NCBI RefSeq assembly: GCF_964340395.1
Contig: NC_135551.1
Location: forward strand, 6,044,463 to 6,108,462
Direction of reading: 5' to 3'
From: Glandiceps talaboti
Lineage: Eukaryota > Hemichordata > Enteropneusta > Spengelidae
DNA: 64,000 bases
Of the stretch, positions 50,401 to 63,233 are shown piece after piece (positions within the stretch are counted from its first letter, which is position 1; each line of letters opens with the position of its first letter). The position numbers and the translations under genes were made by a program. The notes beneath the pieces are model-generated. The model did not search any database. It saw nothing but the letters and a program-made list of their open reading frames with translations, and was not told the DNA's origin.

Positions 50401-53350
50401 AGGTCGACAGGAAAAATGAAACAGTGTTTTTACATATTGAAACTGAACTTGTAGTCGTGGGACACGTATACAAAGTATGTTATTTGCCAAATACCATTTC
50501 ATATCCTGCTACTCGAGATCATTTTCCCGGTATTTCCGTCGTTATTACCGGGAAAATGACCACTCACAGCAATATATGGAGCGGTATTTGGCAAATAACA
50601 GATACTTATATTTGCCCAAGAAATACCAAGGAAATAAACCAAATCAAAATAAAACACAACTATTACATTTTATAATACACTAACCTTCTTTGAAATGTTT
50701 CAACCGTATTAGAGCACGTCGGTATTTCCATGATGGTATGGATACACGTAGGGATACAGCAGAGGCCTTGCATCGTTGTAGTTGTGGTACTGTAACCAGA
50801 TCTTCCTTGAACGTAATGGCAAGACTTCCAATGGTATACTCATGCCACAATTTCTCTAATGAATTTGACGTAGGGCAGTTCAACACAAGACATAAACTTT
50901 GTCGTTTTAGTAGCTTAATTTCGATAGGGCCTATTTGTTCCAATAGGGCTTTTACGCGCGGTAAATCTCCAGAGCATTTTATTTCATGTAGCATTATGTC
51001 AGAAGCATCCTGAATCATCCGGGACATTTCATCTACAGTTGTCGTCTTCTGAGAGACTGGAATGACGTCAGAAACCTTCACCAAAATTTCGAGTTCTCCT
51101 ATTAAAATCAAGCACAAAGTGACAAATCGTTCAATAGATTTCCTCAGGAGTAAAACATGAGGTTATTACCCGATATTCACCTCTTCGTTGTTGTATCACT
51201 AGGAGAGTGGTACGTTGTCGAAACGGCACGAATGGTGATACGAGATATAAGTGAAATATATGTTCTGTTTGCATTCTGATATGTTGGTTAGGAGACCTGG
51301 GTATTGTTATAGTGTGCTTTCAAATGATAAAGATGTACAGGATCTCTTGATGTCATCAAAGTGCAGAGTCTCTTAATACATGTGACGTCAATGGGTAGTA
51401 GGCCTATTAATCAAAAACCCAAATATGAAAAGTTACTGATTAAACCATTTTAAACAACAAAACACCATATTATTTTGTACAAAACCTCTTTTTTTCATTA
51501 TCTCAAGGTCATTGCTCTTTTTAGTATTTTAGTATTTTAGCGGCAATAATGGTATGAGGAATCAATCCAATACAAAACACTGTATATTTCGTGGGTTCTA
51601 ACTTTTTATGCATTTTGACAAAAGAAAACCACAAAATAATGTATTAGCTTACCTATCTCTGTTGTCACTGGTTGGACGAGACTTGACGTGTCGTCAGCGT
51701 TGCCACCACTACCTTTGTTATCACCAGGTGAACTTTCACCTCCATCTCCACCACCACGTCCATTTATAAAGCTATGTGGAAGTTGGTCTTTATTGGAAAT
51801 ATTTCGCTCCTTGTCACAGTTTTCAGGACTTCTTCCGTGACCGTCATTTTTATCGTCCGTTGCTGTGTTAAATAAATTACGATTTGGTAAGTATCAATAC
51901 ACACTAATACCAATAGTTACTATAAAACAAATACTGTTTGTGAAAAATTGAATTTCACCGAATCAAACACCTAACTAGTGTATATGTTTCTTTTGTCGTT
52001 TAGAATAGGTTGTCTGTAAATAATTTAAAAAGTAATAAATATAAGTGAAACGGAAAAATTGAATTCACCTTCAAGTTGTAGGTTTAGTTTGTCAGACTTC
52101 GCCATCATAGAGGATATACACCATTCAGTAAATGTTTTCTTTGACTCAGCAATCACGCCGTCCTCTGCAGATTTCTCCAATGCCTCTTTCAGATATCGGG
52201 CTTGTTGACAAGCTGTGGTGTAATTTTTTAAAGTTGTCATGATTTTGTGTTTCCATTTTTCACTAGCACTTTCAGTAGATTCCATAGGCCCGATATCGCA
52301 GAGAGGGGAGGTATGTAATGGAAAGTGCCTTTCTATCAGGGTGCCCATTCCAGATGATTTGTGTATAAGAACCGGAACTCCATTTCCAATGGCCATGAGA
52401 CCAATTATACCAAAGGGATCCTGCTTCATGGAAAATGATATGAACAGATTAGACTGCTGCAGATCGCGTTTGATCTCGCCTGGAAACGATATTGGTGGGT
52501 ATGGAGCAATTTGAAGATTACTAGTCTGTATTTTTCCTTCGATGTACTCTTTACAGTCGCGGTGACATTCTTCTAATATACCTCTGAATTTCCATACCAG
52601 TCGAACGTGATCGTATTCATAATACTTGACCACCATTCCCATGGCCGTTGCTGCAGTTTCGAATTCTTCAATTACATTGACGCCTGACACTCCATATATG
52701 GAAAGAAGTTCTATTCGCTGGTCGAGTGGTGATGGACAGAAATCAAAGCTAGGGAAGTCCTTTCCAAGCCATGGCAGATATGTTATGTGCGTTTTATTCT
52801 GTAGCATTCGAAGTTTGTTTCTGAAATGGTCAAACACCCTTGTTCCTAAGTGTATCAGGGTTTTTGAATTTTCGGCATAGTCAAATATATCATTTTCAAT
52901 CTTTTGTAGGGATGCCGAAGTCAGTTCACTCTCTTCTGGAATATCGTGAAAGAACGGTACAAAGTCTGCATCGGGACAAATGTCTTTTTGGAAGGCCATC
53001 GCAGCACCCGCTGTTTCATTTGTAGAGATGACGTACCCAAAAATGAGGGAGATTGGCTCGTATTTTGTCACTTCTGAGAAGAATTCACTAGGTAGTAACA
53101 GCATATCAGCCATGTCATCAAATGTTATTGCCCTTTTATGTCGTAGTTGTGGTACAATGAGATGCACTCCACTTTTTCTCGCATCATCGATTTCTTCCTG
53201 TGTCGCCTCTAAAGCCGTAGAATAAACTCTATGCCCAGTTTTAGCAAGATTAATGGAAAGCTCCTTGTGTATAAACGATAGACCCACACCATATTTTTTT
53301 GGCCACCATTCTTTGCCAATTACCAACGCTGATCCTGTACGTGTTGACAT
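43167..53350 (-). CDS. GT-B / TRADD-N / helical module x2 / IFIT-like TPR protein, copy B
   Basis: Ten coding exons on the minus strand: 53350-52069, 51862-51653, 51098-50685, 48781-48611, 48327-48013, 47773-47438, 46809-46495, 46268-45867, 45080-44965, 44477-43167. Total 4872 nt, about 1623 codons. Exons 2, 3, 5, 6, 7, 8 and 9 have exactly the lengths of copy A; exons 1, 4 and 10 differ by multiples of three. It has the same domain order and the same Asp/Met in place of the GT4 EX7E pair. The TPR exon ends QAVQSK, without the extra tail of A and C. The inner acceptor AG of exon 10 is AT here, so only the outer TTAATAG site keeps the frame. An in-frame Met seven codons upstream of MSTRTG lies before a probable splice acceptor and is unlikely to be used. 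Confidence 0.8.
44965..45080 (-). CDS. Copy B exon 9: lead of the TPR region
   Basis: 116 nt, like copy A exon 9, ending RPYK before the donor. Confidence 0.75.
45867..46268 (-). CDS. Copy B exon 8: second module, second half, with coiled coil
   Basis: 402 nt, phase 1 at both ends. DLLDLVKNKAVDLH, LRLLSRDEYLSVFSYF, then a charged coiled-coil helix. Same weak GTTATT donor as copy A. Confidence 0.75.
46495..46809 (-). CDS. Copy B exon 7: second module, first half
   Basis: 315 nt, phase 1 at both ends. Contains MVALQLDTSLYKDDAMRLG and LGIQRLLILDDDQLSSI. Confidence 0.75.
47026..47162. mobile_element. Foldback element, family F3
   Basis: Inverted repeat in intron 6 of copy B with arms of about 50 bp: GAAATCAATGTTAGTTTTAC at the left and its complement ending at 47162, the inner part ATGATTCCGC pairing with GCGGAATCAT. 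Not present in copy A. Confidence 0.85.
47438..47773 (-). CDS. Copy B exon 6: first module, second half
   Basis: 336 nt, phase 1 at both ends. DVSRLVVDKGMNIKQAEER then SAPSVLRLLSKDEYLSILYY. Confidence 0.75.
48013..48327 (-). CDS. Copy B exon 5: first module, first half
   Basis: 315 nt, phase 1 at both ends. Nearly identical to copy B exon 7 over MVALQLDTSLYKDDAMRLG, suggesting homogenisation of the two modules within this copy. Confidence 0.75.
48611..48781 (-). CDS. Copy B exon 4: CGVCG motif and poly-Gln linker
   Basis: 171 nt, phase 1 at both ends, two codons longer than copy A. GYQPKV, CGVCGIDVSRTS and a run of Gln are kept. Confidence 0.7.
49320..50625. other. Insertion in intron 3 of copy B, absent from copy A
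   Basis: The copies align up to about 49320 (B) / 27600 (A) and again from AGAAATACCAA at about 50620. The extra ~1.3 kb in B ends with a foldback element; no gene seen in it. Confidence 0.5.
50471..50610. mobile_element. Foldback (MITE-like) element, family F1
   Basis: Inverted repeat with ends AAGTATGTTATTTGCCAAATAC and complement, arms meeting at ATTTTCCCGGTA / TACCGGGAAAAT. Shares its outer ~70 bp with the element at 15560-15712. Confidence 0.85.
50685..51098 (-). CDS. Copy B exon 3: TRADD-N-like domain
   Basis: 414 nt, phase 1 at both ends. QSLCLVLNCPTSNSLEKLW, HEYTIGSLAITFKEDLVTV and SLRVSIPSWKYRRALIRL keep the pattern of copy A. Confidence 0.65.
51653..51862 (-). CDS. Copy B exon 2: acidic low-complexity linker
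   Basis: 210 nt, phase 1 at both ends. Polar Gly/Asp/Ser/Asn-rich stretch ending PVTTEI. Low similarity to copy A but same length and composition. Confidence 0.7.
52069..53350 (-). CDS. Copy B exon 1: GT-B glycosyltransferase-like domain
   Basis: 427 residues. KYGVGLSFIHKELSINLAKT and KQDPFGIIGLMAIGNGVPVL as in copy A, including the lost acidic pair. Confidence 0.75.
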
Positions 53351-53361
53351 TGTTCTCTTCT

Positions 53362-54075
53362 CCTGTAACAATTAAATGTAAGACAATGACGTAAATAAGT
53401 TACTGAAAGATATAGGCATATCTCTGTACCTTGATTTTAATTTCAACCTCTTGCATGTAACTGTAAAATCATCCACATCAGTTTCAATTGTAACGTACAA
53501 CTTTTCTAACGTACGTATAATTCTCTGTTCGACATTTGATGAATGGGCATGCTATGTGAACCAGACTGGTTTATGTTTTACAAGACTGAATTGAATTATG
53601 AAAGTTGTGAAAATGAGTTAATGATCAGCTGACTGATCGAGTTTTGAGTAAATAATTGTTGTAGAAAGGATTCTACTGTTCAAATTTCCTTTTTCCATCC
53701 TCTCTGTAGACAAGACAGTGCTATTGTTGAATTTTGAAGAAGAATAACAACAGTGCTAGCCTCGGTATGGTATTTTCCTTGCATTCTATAGTCATTATGT
53801 ATACAAGCGTAATGAAGATTTACAATTCTGATAACATCCTGGAATGTCTTAAAAATTCATCAGTTGTACGATATCAACGCTATTATATTATCATCTCCTG
53901 AGAATGTTCTGGTTGGGATATTTATTCATGTTCAGTTACAGCTGATACAGGTTTAACTGCGGTTGATACGTTTAGTCATATATCACGATATATTGTCAAA
54001 CAATGAGAGTTAGATAACTAAATTCGACAACATTATGAATTCAGGAAATAACGTGAATGTTATATTAGTTACCTG
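53362..54075 (-). promoter_or_regulatory. Upstream region of gene copy B
   Basis: Aligns in blocks with the region upstream of copy A and ends where a dispersed repeat begins near 54080. A probable acceptor AG lies just before the start codon, so the true promoter may be further upstream. Confidence 0.35.
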
Positions 54076-54077
54076 TT

Positions 54078-54117
54078 ACTTTTACCTTCAGTAAGGTTAT
54101 ATATAAAATTCTGTCCG

Positions 54118-54170
<53 letters not shown>

Positions 54171-54300
54171 CAACGGCTGGCTCAGTTCAAACGAAATTTG
54201 ACGAACACTCGTTTGGGTAATGTCAAGAACGATTTAGTTTTTGGTAATCATTTCATGAATATTAATGAGCTATTTTGAAAACGATTTATCGACGGTTTTC
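54078..54300. repeat. Dispersed repeat with (TGTC)n head
   Basis: TTACCTTC.GTAAGG, a CTGT run at 54115-54170, then GGCTGGCTCA, TCAAACGAAATTTG and TTGGTAAT. Related to 25615-25860 and 56640-56870. Confidence 0.75.
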
Positions 54301-55735
54301 ATTGGAAACAATCAGTTCATATATGCAACCCCATTTGAACATTATATTATAGATTTACAGACTCCCAAAACAAAAGTGAATACAATTATGTAGAACCTAA
54401 CTAGTAGCACATATCATATAACTGACAAATCCAATTATCCTAAAATGTATTAATTATATTCCATATAACAGTATGTTACTGAGTGTACATCAATTCAAGA
54501 TGGCAGCTAAAACTAACGAAGGATTATTCGGACAAAAGTTATTATTCCAATAGTTAACAACAATAAGGTTGATTCTGAAGATAACTGTAAAGGTGTCCAT
54601 TGCGAAAAAGAAAAGACTGGAACAGAATTAATTAAACAATAAAAAACAAGGGCAGAAACTTACTTGCTTTGAAACTCGTTAATTAGCGAATGATAAAAAC
54701 ATGACTATGAAACTTAAGCTTAACAAAGTACAAGGAGCAGATTACGATAACGGATGTTCTCAAACATGGTTGATACCATCGAACGACATCCTTTAATGTG
54801 TAGGCGATCTCTTATGTTGGTGAATTACTCAGAGGATTTCTATTAAATAGTTATGAAAGATAATACTAATTAAATAAACCATAACAATTTCAAGTATTGA
54901 ACATTTCACTTGGTTCTCTTCTAAATCTGAACAGACCTAAGTATTCAAATGTAAATATGATAAAGTACTATTTCAACTCCCCAGAGAAAAAAAAACATGA
55001 CTCTAACAATCTGTTAAATATCAAATTAACTCCGAACACAAATACCATACCTACTTACCTTGATAATTTATCACCATTCATTCAGTGGTTCTTAACGATT
55101 GGTATTGAACTCAACAAAAGTTTGATATATACGGCAACATATGTTGTTAAATGAATAGCAAACGGTCATTTCTGATTGTCAACGCAAACAGTTGGTTGCA
55201 TCAAGTTTAATTTCCACTTGTAAATTGAACGAAGTCTAGTGTTCACACACACCCCTACGATTATTTCTAAAGTAGGCAAACAGTAACAGCGGCCAGTCTT
55301 TCATGTCACAATGATGTATGATAGCAAAGACTTAAACGTGTACAAAGTCCACTAGGTCTGAGATTTCTTATCAACAAGTTGGCATAGTAACTCTAGTCAG
55401 AGATGTAAACTGAATGCCTACCGTACGAGTCAACCATAGATTGTTGTTCGTGCAATCACACTTAATTAGTTCTTTACAAATTAGCTAAAGCATACACTCA
55501 TATTCGCTGAAAAATGATGGCAAAGGGGGCGGGGCGGGGATGGTAGTGTAATTAACCCAAAATGAGAAACGTACTTGTTTCCCGTACTACAGTGTAGTTC
55601 ATGAGAATCGAACGTCTTACGTCTGCACTTTTTTGATGGCGCGTGGCACAAAAGACGATATGACGTTGTCGTACTCGTGTCTACATGTACCTTTATACAT
55701 TTAAAACGATAAAAAACATCAAAAGTCTGAAGTAG
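54301..55735. other. No gene seen
   Basis: AT-rich spacer. The longest open frame (54897-55154) has no splice signals or recognisable family. Confidence 0.5.
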
Positions 55736-55739
55736 GAAG

Positions 55740-55920
55740 ACAGTTGACTGACAGCAAGTATTAACAGAAAATCAGATCACCGTATTTATATATATATGAA
55801 TATATATATATATATATATATACAGCAAAATAATTCATTCACCATGTAATGATACTAGATCCAAGGGAAAACATTGTTATGGTAACTATAGAGGCTATGT
55901 AATTCAATCAGTATCACATG
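55740..55920. repeat. Fragment of the unit-end repeat with (TA)n
   Basis: Shares TTGACTGACAGCA.GTATT and ATGATACTAGATC with 57640-57740 and 15030-15110; interrupted by a TA run at 55788-55821. Confidence 0.6.
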
Positions 55921-56639
55921 TTTAACATTGTGAAATATTCACAACAAGTTGCGGTATAAACTATAATAAATCGTTGGGGCGCCCTGTTACACTAGCTTCA
56001 CCACCGTGTACTAATGAAATCTTACGAGAATCAGTAATAACAATGTTGATCTCAACATTTATTGACATTTGACCAATTACTGAATTCCTGTGAATAACAG
56101 TAATTATTGGAATTTGATGGCGTTCGCTCGTATGCTTCGTTAATTCGTCAACTGCTCCTACAAAGTATAATTGCAGTCCAAACTTACAGCAGAATTGGAT
56201 TCGGTGCATAAACAATGTCTGATGGGAGTCAGGTGTTCACAGTACCCTCTGTGCAAGATTGTTACACATGTAATATTGGCAATAAATGACACAATGAATC
56301 AGGTCTGTGTATTATATTCTAGTACTATCATAGTGAAATATCTCCGAATCGTATACTGTCGCCTGCCATCGCCGATGTTGTAGTTGAATGTTTGTGAAAC
56401 TGATGAACGATATATCAAAATTCAAAATGTTATTATAACTTTTAACCACATATTACTACAGTGCAACGACAGGTTTATATTTGCAGATTAACACAGCCGG
56501 AGTAGAAATCACGAAAACTTTAACGTTCGTTATTTTCCTTCGCCGAGCCACCATTTTGTGCGGGGATGGAATACGTTTTCGTGAGGGGGGTAGGGGGGTA
56601 GGGTAGGGTAGGATGGAGTAATTTGAACGGGGATGGAAT

Positions 56640-56684
56640 TTATTTTTAACTCCTGAAAGGGTACGGGAGGTATTAAAAGAGGGA

Positions 56685-56721
<37 letters not shown>

Positions 56722-57480
56722 CTATATGTGTGTCTCTGTGTCTGTATATCTGTGTCATCATTTTCTTAAAAACGGCTGGCTCAATTATACTGAAATTTGG
56801 TATACACTATGTTTGGGGTAATGGCTAGACATGATTAGTTTTTCAGCGAGATCTGTTTGTGCTAATTATAGGAATTTGCATATCGATAAAATCTACTAAT
56901 TAAGCAATATCTCAAGACTGCATACTTCAATTTCTATATAATTTAGTGTATTGTTAAACATAACAAGGTGCATTTGTCCTATAAAATTTGTTGATGTACC
57001 TTAAAGTGTTCATGAATAATTTGCTTAATTAATGAGTTTCGGTAATTATGCTATATCTTAAGACTGCATACTCCAATTTCAATACAATTCAGTACATACG
57101 TTAACCATAACAAATCACATATTATGTCCTATAAAGGTTGTTGATGTACCTTACAGTGTCAATGACTAATGTGCATAATTAATGAGTTTCGGTAATTAGG
57201 CTATATATTCAAACTTCAATTTCAGTATAATTTACTATATATATTAAACATAACAAAGTCCATACGCCCTATAAAGTTTGTTGATATAGCTTACAGTTTT
57301 AATGAAAAATTTGCATAATTAACGATTTTAGGTAACTAGGCTGTATCTTAAAAATGCAAGCGTCGAATTTCATATAATATTATAATATGGTACATATATC
57401 AACCACAATAATACACACCTGTCCTATTAAGTTTGTTGATACAACTTTTACTTTAATGAATAATTAGCATAATTCAGTTT
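56640..57480. repeat. Dispersed element: (TGTC)n head plus ~150-bp tandem units
   Basis: CTGT run at 56686-56722, the GGCTGGCTCAATT block, then about four units of roughly 150 bp marked by CCTATAAA.TTTGTTGAT near 56977, 57127, 57267 and 57421. Same design as 3290-4330 with a different tandem unit. Confidence 0.8.
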
Positions 57481-57582
57481 AAATCTGGTCTACATTGAAT
57501 GGGGGTGGAGTACATTGTAACGGGGATGGAGTTCATTTTTTATGTGGATGGAATACTTTGATTAGCACCCCTCCACATGGTC

Positions 57583-57640
57583 TGATGTGATGTGATGTGA
57601 TGTGATGTAATGTAATGTAATGTGATATTCTGTGATGTGA
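57583..57640. repeat. (TGATG)n short repeat
   Basis: TGATG/TAATG pentamers, like those in the aminopeptidase introns. Confidence 0.9.
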
Positions 57641-58078
57641 TATGACTGACAGCAGGTATTGACAGATATTTAGATCATTTGATTACATGCTTTGCTGTAA
57701 TAAAGTCAGTTGATCTTTGTAATGATACTAGATCTAGAGCTAAGAAAATTTGTTATGGTAACTTGAAAATTTAGAAACATATTCCTAACTTTTGTAAACG
57801 ATATGGAAAAATTCTAGAGTGTACATTGTTTAATGCGATTTTTGGTGGCGCTCTGATTGTGTATTATGCACCGCACTACCAATGACGTCTATTACAGGAA
57901 CATGACAATAATAGTTTATTCACCTTTGATCAATCGTTTGATTCGTATGACTACATACATACATACATGCATACGTACATACATACATACATACATACAT
58001 ACATACATACATACACACATACATACATACATACATACATACATACATACATACATACATACGTACATACATACATAC
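57640..58078. repeat. Distal end of the duplicated unit, copy C, with (TACA)n
   Basis: 57640-57950 matches 15020-15340; 57953-58078 is a TACA/TACG microsatellite, shorter than its counterpart at 15938-16472. Confidence 0.8.
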
Positions 58079-58079
58079 G

Positions 58080-60526
58080 GTTTACTGAAGAAAACAATCA
58101 TAAAAGAATCACACCAATGATATGCAATACGAAAAACAAAATTTATTATCACAGAAAATTCGTGTTTGTGATTTACGGCCAAATGTGATAATTACATTAT
58201 AACTGAGTCTCGGTCAGTGGAATGCTTCTACACGTCTATACAATCCATCACATGTAACAACAAAAGACTCCCTTATTGGAGCGCCATCAACGACAAGTCT
58301 TTCAGTCCTATAAGAATGATCTAGATTATCACCAAACAGCATAATTATAAAGATATAATTCAAAGGTATACTACTATATATTTTTATTTTATGGAATTCA
58401 AATAATATTTCTATACAATCATACAACTACAAAAGATTGACTTTTAAGTAAACACACATGCAAAGAAAATAATTTTCAATACTCCATATAATTTCCCAAA
58501 ACACACTAAATCACAAATGTCCGAAAATGTCATCAACAAATACAATGATTTAAGCTACTGCAGATATTGGTCAATTGCTGTAAATCGTTTTACATTCGAT
58601 GACAATTAAAACAAGGCTAAGTCATCTCTATGTAGCTATGATAGCAAATAGCGCCATCAACGTTGTATAATAACACATGGTGTTGAAATTAATCATTTGC
58701 TTGTAATATTCATTAGATGGGTAATGAAGTTAGTCAATGATTGGTATTTTTATGACTCATTAAGATCTTTACTTCAATTCTACTTGAATAGATTACATAG
58801 ATCTAACAAAATTAAATGTTAAACTTGAATTACAGATAAACATCACAAATATCTTTCAAAACAATATGAATACATACAAAAGTACAATATCGTGTGTCAT
58901 GTCATTAATATAAACAATGCACGTAACGTCAATTGTACATTCCAAAGCAGACATGAATAATTACCTTTCACTATAAATTTCAATATGTCTAGATATATAG
59001 TACGTAAGTAATGACGTCACGAAATAAAATAATTTCCAACACTTGCTGAAAAACACATTTTAAATAGACTTATCCTTACGAGAGCTATCTCACATATCTT
59101 TTGAAAATGCTGACAATTCTAACTATTTTTCATCAATAGGACATTGACAGCTTTGATTTTTTACACAAACGAATTGTGAAGTTTTGATGGATTTTATTGC
59201 TATGCTAGTGCTTCCTGTACTTTATTCACATTATGTAATTAAGGATAGTGAGTTTCACTTTGGTGAGGAGGTTGTATGCTGATGTTAAAGTCATTGGGAC
59301 CACTTGGTAGTCGCATATTTATTCTCCTTAATTTAGATATGATTTTCTGAATGAGTGTCGAGGTGTCAGAGCTTGTATTCATAAATTGTTTTATAATCAA
59401 TTATCACGGTAAAAGGTGTTTTTGTTTACATGCTTTACTACTAAAATAGCATTCGTGTCTTGAATTTTGATACATTCAATTTCATATATTGGTAATATGC
59501 AATTCGTGGAAAAATGTATGTACGAGGTTAGGGGTGGACTACCCTCTCCTCTTTATACTGCAAGTCTGGAGATTATTCTTCTCTCCGTCATACTGACTTG
59601 AGTACATTTACCTATCATTTACGGTCATCGAAATAATGAGAATGTCGCCGAGTGCTAGTTTGATATTCTTCCTTTGGGCTGGTCCACGTCGGGCGTGTCT
59701 AGAGGTTTCATGACGTCATCATTCCAACAGTTTAGCGCTCTAGCTTCTAAATAGAATAACTATTCGTTTGACAAGTTAGAAAATTCGTGTGATCGTTCGC
59801 AGTTTGTTTTCTGCTCTTATCATTGGTTCTTTCACACAACTGTGGAGGGGTTGGTTTCACACGGTGTTTCTAGTTTTCCTTCTGTCATATTTTTACGAGA
59901 ACCTTGTCAACAACTTTGATTGTACACTGTTTAGCTCGTCAACACATTTCTTTATTATACCTATCACGAGTGCATTCTTTTCACTCGTGACTGATTGTTT
60001 CAAATTTGCTACTGTGTCATAGTATATGTTGATTGATTAGCGGTCGTTAGAATATTTCTGTGGCTGCTGATTTGAAGTTTATACAGTTGTCTTCATTTCT
60101 CTTCTTAATGTCATGTAGTTTGCCCTGTTTAAACTCTAGGTTCATGACAGCTTGCAATGTTGAGTCTGTTTTCGTTGTCATGACAGCTAATTGGGTGACG
60201 CATTGGAAACCGTACGATGAAATTGATATACATTTGTATTCTTCGGCTACTTATTCCTCTCTCTCTCTCTCGCTTGCTTGGTTTCACATCTTTGTATGGA
60301 TGTCTGGACATGTAATCACATCTTTGTGCGCCAGTAGATGTCTTGACATCTAGTTAGCTGGATTATCATTTCCAGTTACCTCGAAGTTGTTGACTTTTGT
60401 AGCTTTAGTGGTAATCTTTCGTTGCAGGTGGTTTTGACCTTGGTTTGTTGTATATCCGCTCTTACTAGTGGTTCGTAATCAATGATTGTGTTGAATTTCT
60501 TAACAAATAAATAGAGGTGAAATCGT
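58080..60526 (-). other. Conserved 3' flank / probable 3' UTR of copy C
   Basis: Collinear with 16475-18932. AATAAA (minus strand) at 58142-58147 and TGACGTCA at 59012-59019 are kept. Numerous differences from copy A left of about 60063, hardly any to the right. Confidence 0.55.
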
Positions 60527-60796
60527 TCAAATGCCCATATAATTTGTTTTCTGAATATAGGATTGGAAATTGGCTTTGAATTTTACGACTGTTTTGAGTG
60601 GTTTTGCACTCTTGCATGTATAATGTATATACAACGTTGAATATGAACTTCCATCATCTTTCAGGATCAGGAAGTCGTGTATACCGAGAATGTTGACTGA
60701 TGAGTAAGTATCGATGATAACATTACAAGTTTTACCTTGAATAGTAATATCCGATATCGCCAGTTCGTCATAAATAGAATGGCTAATCCAATTCAA
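60527..60796 (-). pseudogene. Ty3/Gypsy-type aspartic protease remnant (copy C)
   Basis: Almost identical to 18933-19202, with the same altered catalytic triad. Confidence 0.4.
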
Positions 60797-62745
60797 TGTC
60801 AGTTGGTTCGCCGGTCATTTCACTCTGTAATGCTTGTTGATAGAATTGACATGCCGTTTCAAACTCATTCAACTTGTTATACATATCACCTATCTTGACT
60901 AGTGCATCTTTGTTGTCTGGGTCACTGTGTAGCACCTTCTGCATCTCTTTGATTACAAGTTTAGCTGCCTTCTTCCCCCACCAGTACTCAACGCCGTCTT
61001 CAACTGTTTTCTCGAAGAATTTAATGGCATTGACTACACTGTAGTCCATCAGGGAGGCATCGTACGCCCTGGCCGTACACCAACACGCCCATGACTTGTA
61101 ATATGGATCATTACTTATTTTGATAATTGACATGTATGTTGCGATCGCTTCTAAATATTTTCCCTGATACATTTGCATGCTGCCAATATCACAAGAAGCT
61201 CTTGCGAACACTCCACCAGCACACTGTATTGCACGATTGTAATATTCATTTGCTGTCACTAAATCTTCACTACATATTTGTTTACCACTATTCACGTCAT
61301 GTCGATATTTCATGTAGTGTACGTGTCCCATATCATCATGGTAAAATGGATTATCTGGTAATATCTCCATTGCTTTATCGTAGTATTCAACTGCTTTGTC
61401 AAACTCATTTATTAATCTGTATATAACACCAGCACACCTCAACACCCATGGGGATTTAGGATTTATACGGAGAGCTTCTTGTATTTCATACTTTGCCTCT
61501 TCAGTGTTTGATTCTAGTAATACCCAACACAAGATAGCTCTAGCATAGCTATGATTAGGATTGATTCCTAAAACTCCCTTTAAAGATAGCTTACACTCAT
61601 TCATTAAAAGAGTATGTTTTACATATGTGGTCTCATACATTCTGTTGTTACAATAAAATTGCAAAAGGCCTTGAAAGACCAGCCAATCTGGTTTGTTAGG
61701 GAATACACTTAATGCTCTTTTAAAACTATCAATACCTTCATTAAACGTTTTCTTTACAAAATATATGAAGGCTGTACCCTTGTGTCCGTAGATGAATGCT
61801 TTCTGCTTCTCGGTCAGTTTACCACTCCCTAGCTGATCTATTTCGAGTAATATTTCCCTAACCTTATCAACCTCACCTAAAGTGTGATAAACCCAGGCTT
61901 TATCAGCTAGAATAACTAACTTATCACCCAATGGTCCATCTTTATCATCACTGCTGTCACGTTCGTTCTGGTTGTCTTGGAGTGCTTTGTCAAACCATGA
62001 TAAGGCAGCAACTGGATCTCTCTGTTCTGGAGGTCTAATTTCTGATACCTGTAGATAACCCATCATGGTTGTATGTGGTGTTGGACTTAGTTCGGGATGG
62101 TATGTTGTCTCCTTATATCTGCACACCTGACCCTATTAACGAAATACAATCGTACAATGATACAGCAACACTACAAACATAAACTCAATGCTGTTCAATT
62201 CTATTGATCATTTATTTATGTGAATAATTTTGGAACCGAAATATGTAATCTGGCACTATATTGCCGAGCACAAAATATATTGACGTATTTTGCAGAATGT
62301 GTGATGATATGCGAAACATTTTTGAACGACCACCTCCCCATCTTCTTTGCCAATTTATTCCAATAGTCCCTACCCTTCCATTTTTCGAGTGACGTCACGC
62401 CAAAAGTAATAACGGCTCCCTAAAGGCAAAGTAATATTACGAGATCGATGTAACAAATCACGTCTTCATCAACCCAAGTGACTCGAATTTATGTACCGTA
62501 GAAATGGTCTTGTTCTGAAGACTCATTACCAATACAGTTACAAAGTCGCCCCTTGTTTCTTGTAGAAGTGAATGTACACAAGAGGTACATACTCTCTAAC
62601 ATACAAATCAATAACAAACACAAATTTACCTTGTATGGTAGATCACATTCCTCTTCCAACTTCCATGTAAAGTGACAAGGTAGACTCATCAATATTTCTC
62701 GTTCAGATTTCTTTGTTGATTTGATATCCAACGTGAATGTGAGAT
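60783..62745 (-). CDS. GT-B/TRADD-N/TPR protein, copy C, last two exons only
   Basis: Exon 9 is 62745-62630 and exon 10 is 62132-60783. They match copy A to within a few bases: I counted three differences in the 1344-nt exon, and one changes an amino acid (Thr to Pro near residue 65 of the exon). The rest of the gene lies beyond the window. Confidence 0.85.
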
Positions 62746-63233
62746 CTAAATGTAAAATAAGAAATGTAACGTAATAATAATTATTTATATTGGTATCTTT
62801 TTGTGAGACAATATCTTAGTACATTAAACATGCATATCGTTAACGTTCTAATACGTTTGAGGAAAAACTACTGAAAGTCTTCAAATGTGCGAAGTAATCC
62901 GACCACTTCGTAACAAGTGTACATTGTCATGTATTCGTCTACGCAAGAATGTCACAAAGAAACTGTTTCTTAGCATACCATCTATATGGCATTCAAACCA
63001 CATACTATTCTAAGATGCACTTTGGTCTAACCCATCGATAAGATAACACCTGAACATTTCTGTGGGGTGATATAGTGGAAGGACTGATGATGATGCCATA
63101 CTTGCTCTCATGAACGATACAGACGCTGTGAAGGTATATAGAAGTTCAGTCACACGTTTTTCTGAGAGGTGTACTACACATTTCTTTTTAGCTAAATGTG
63201 AAACAGGTGCAGTACTGTTGGATTGCATAATAG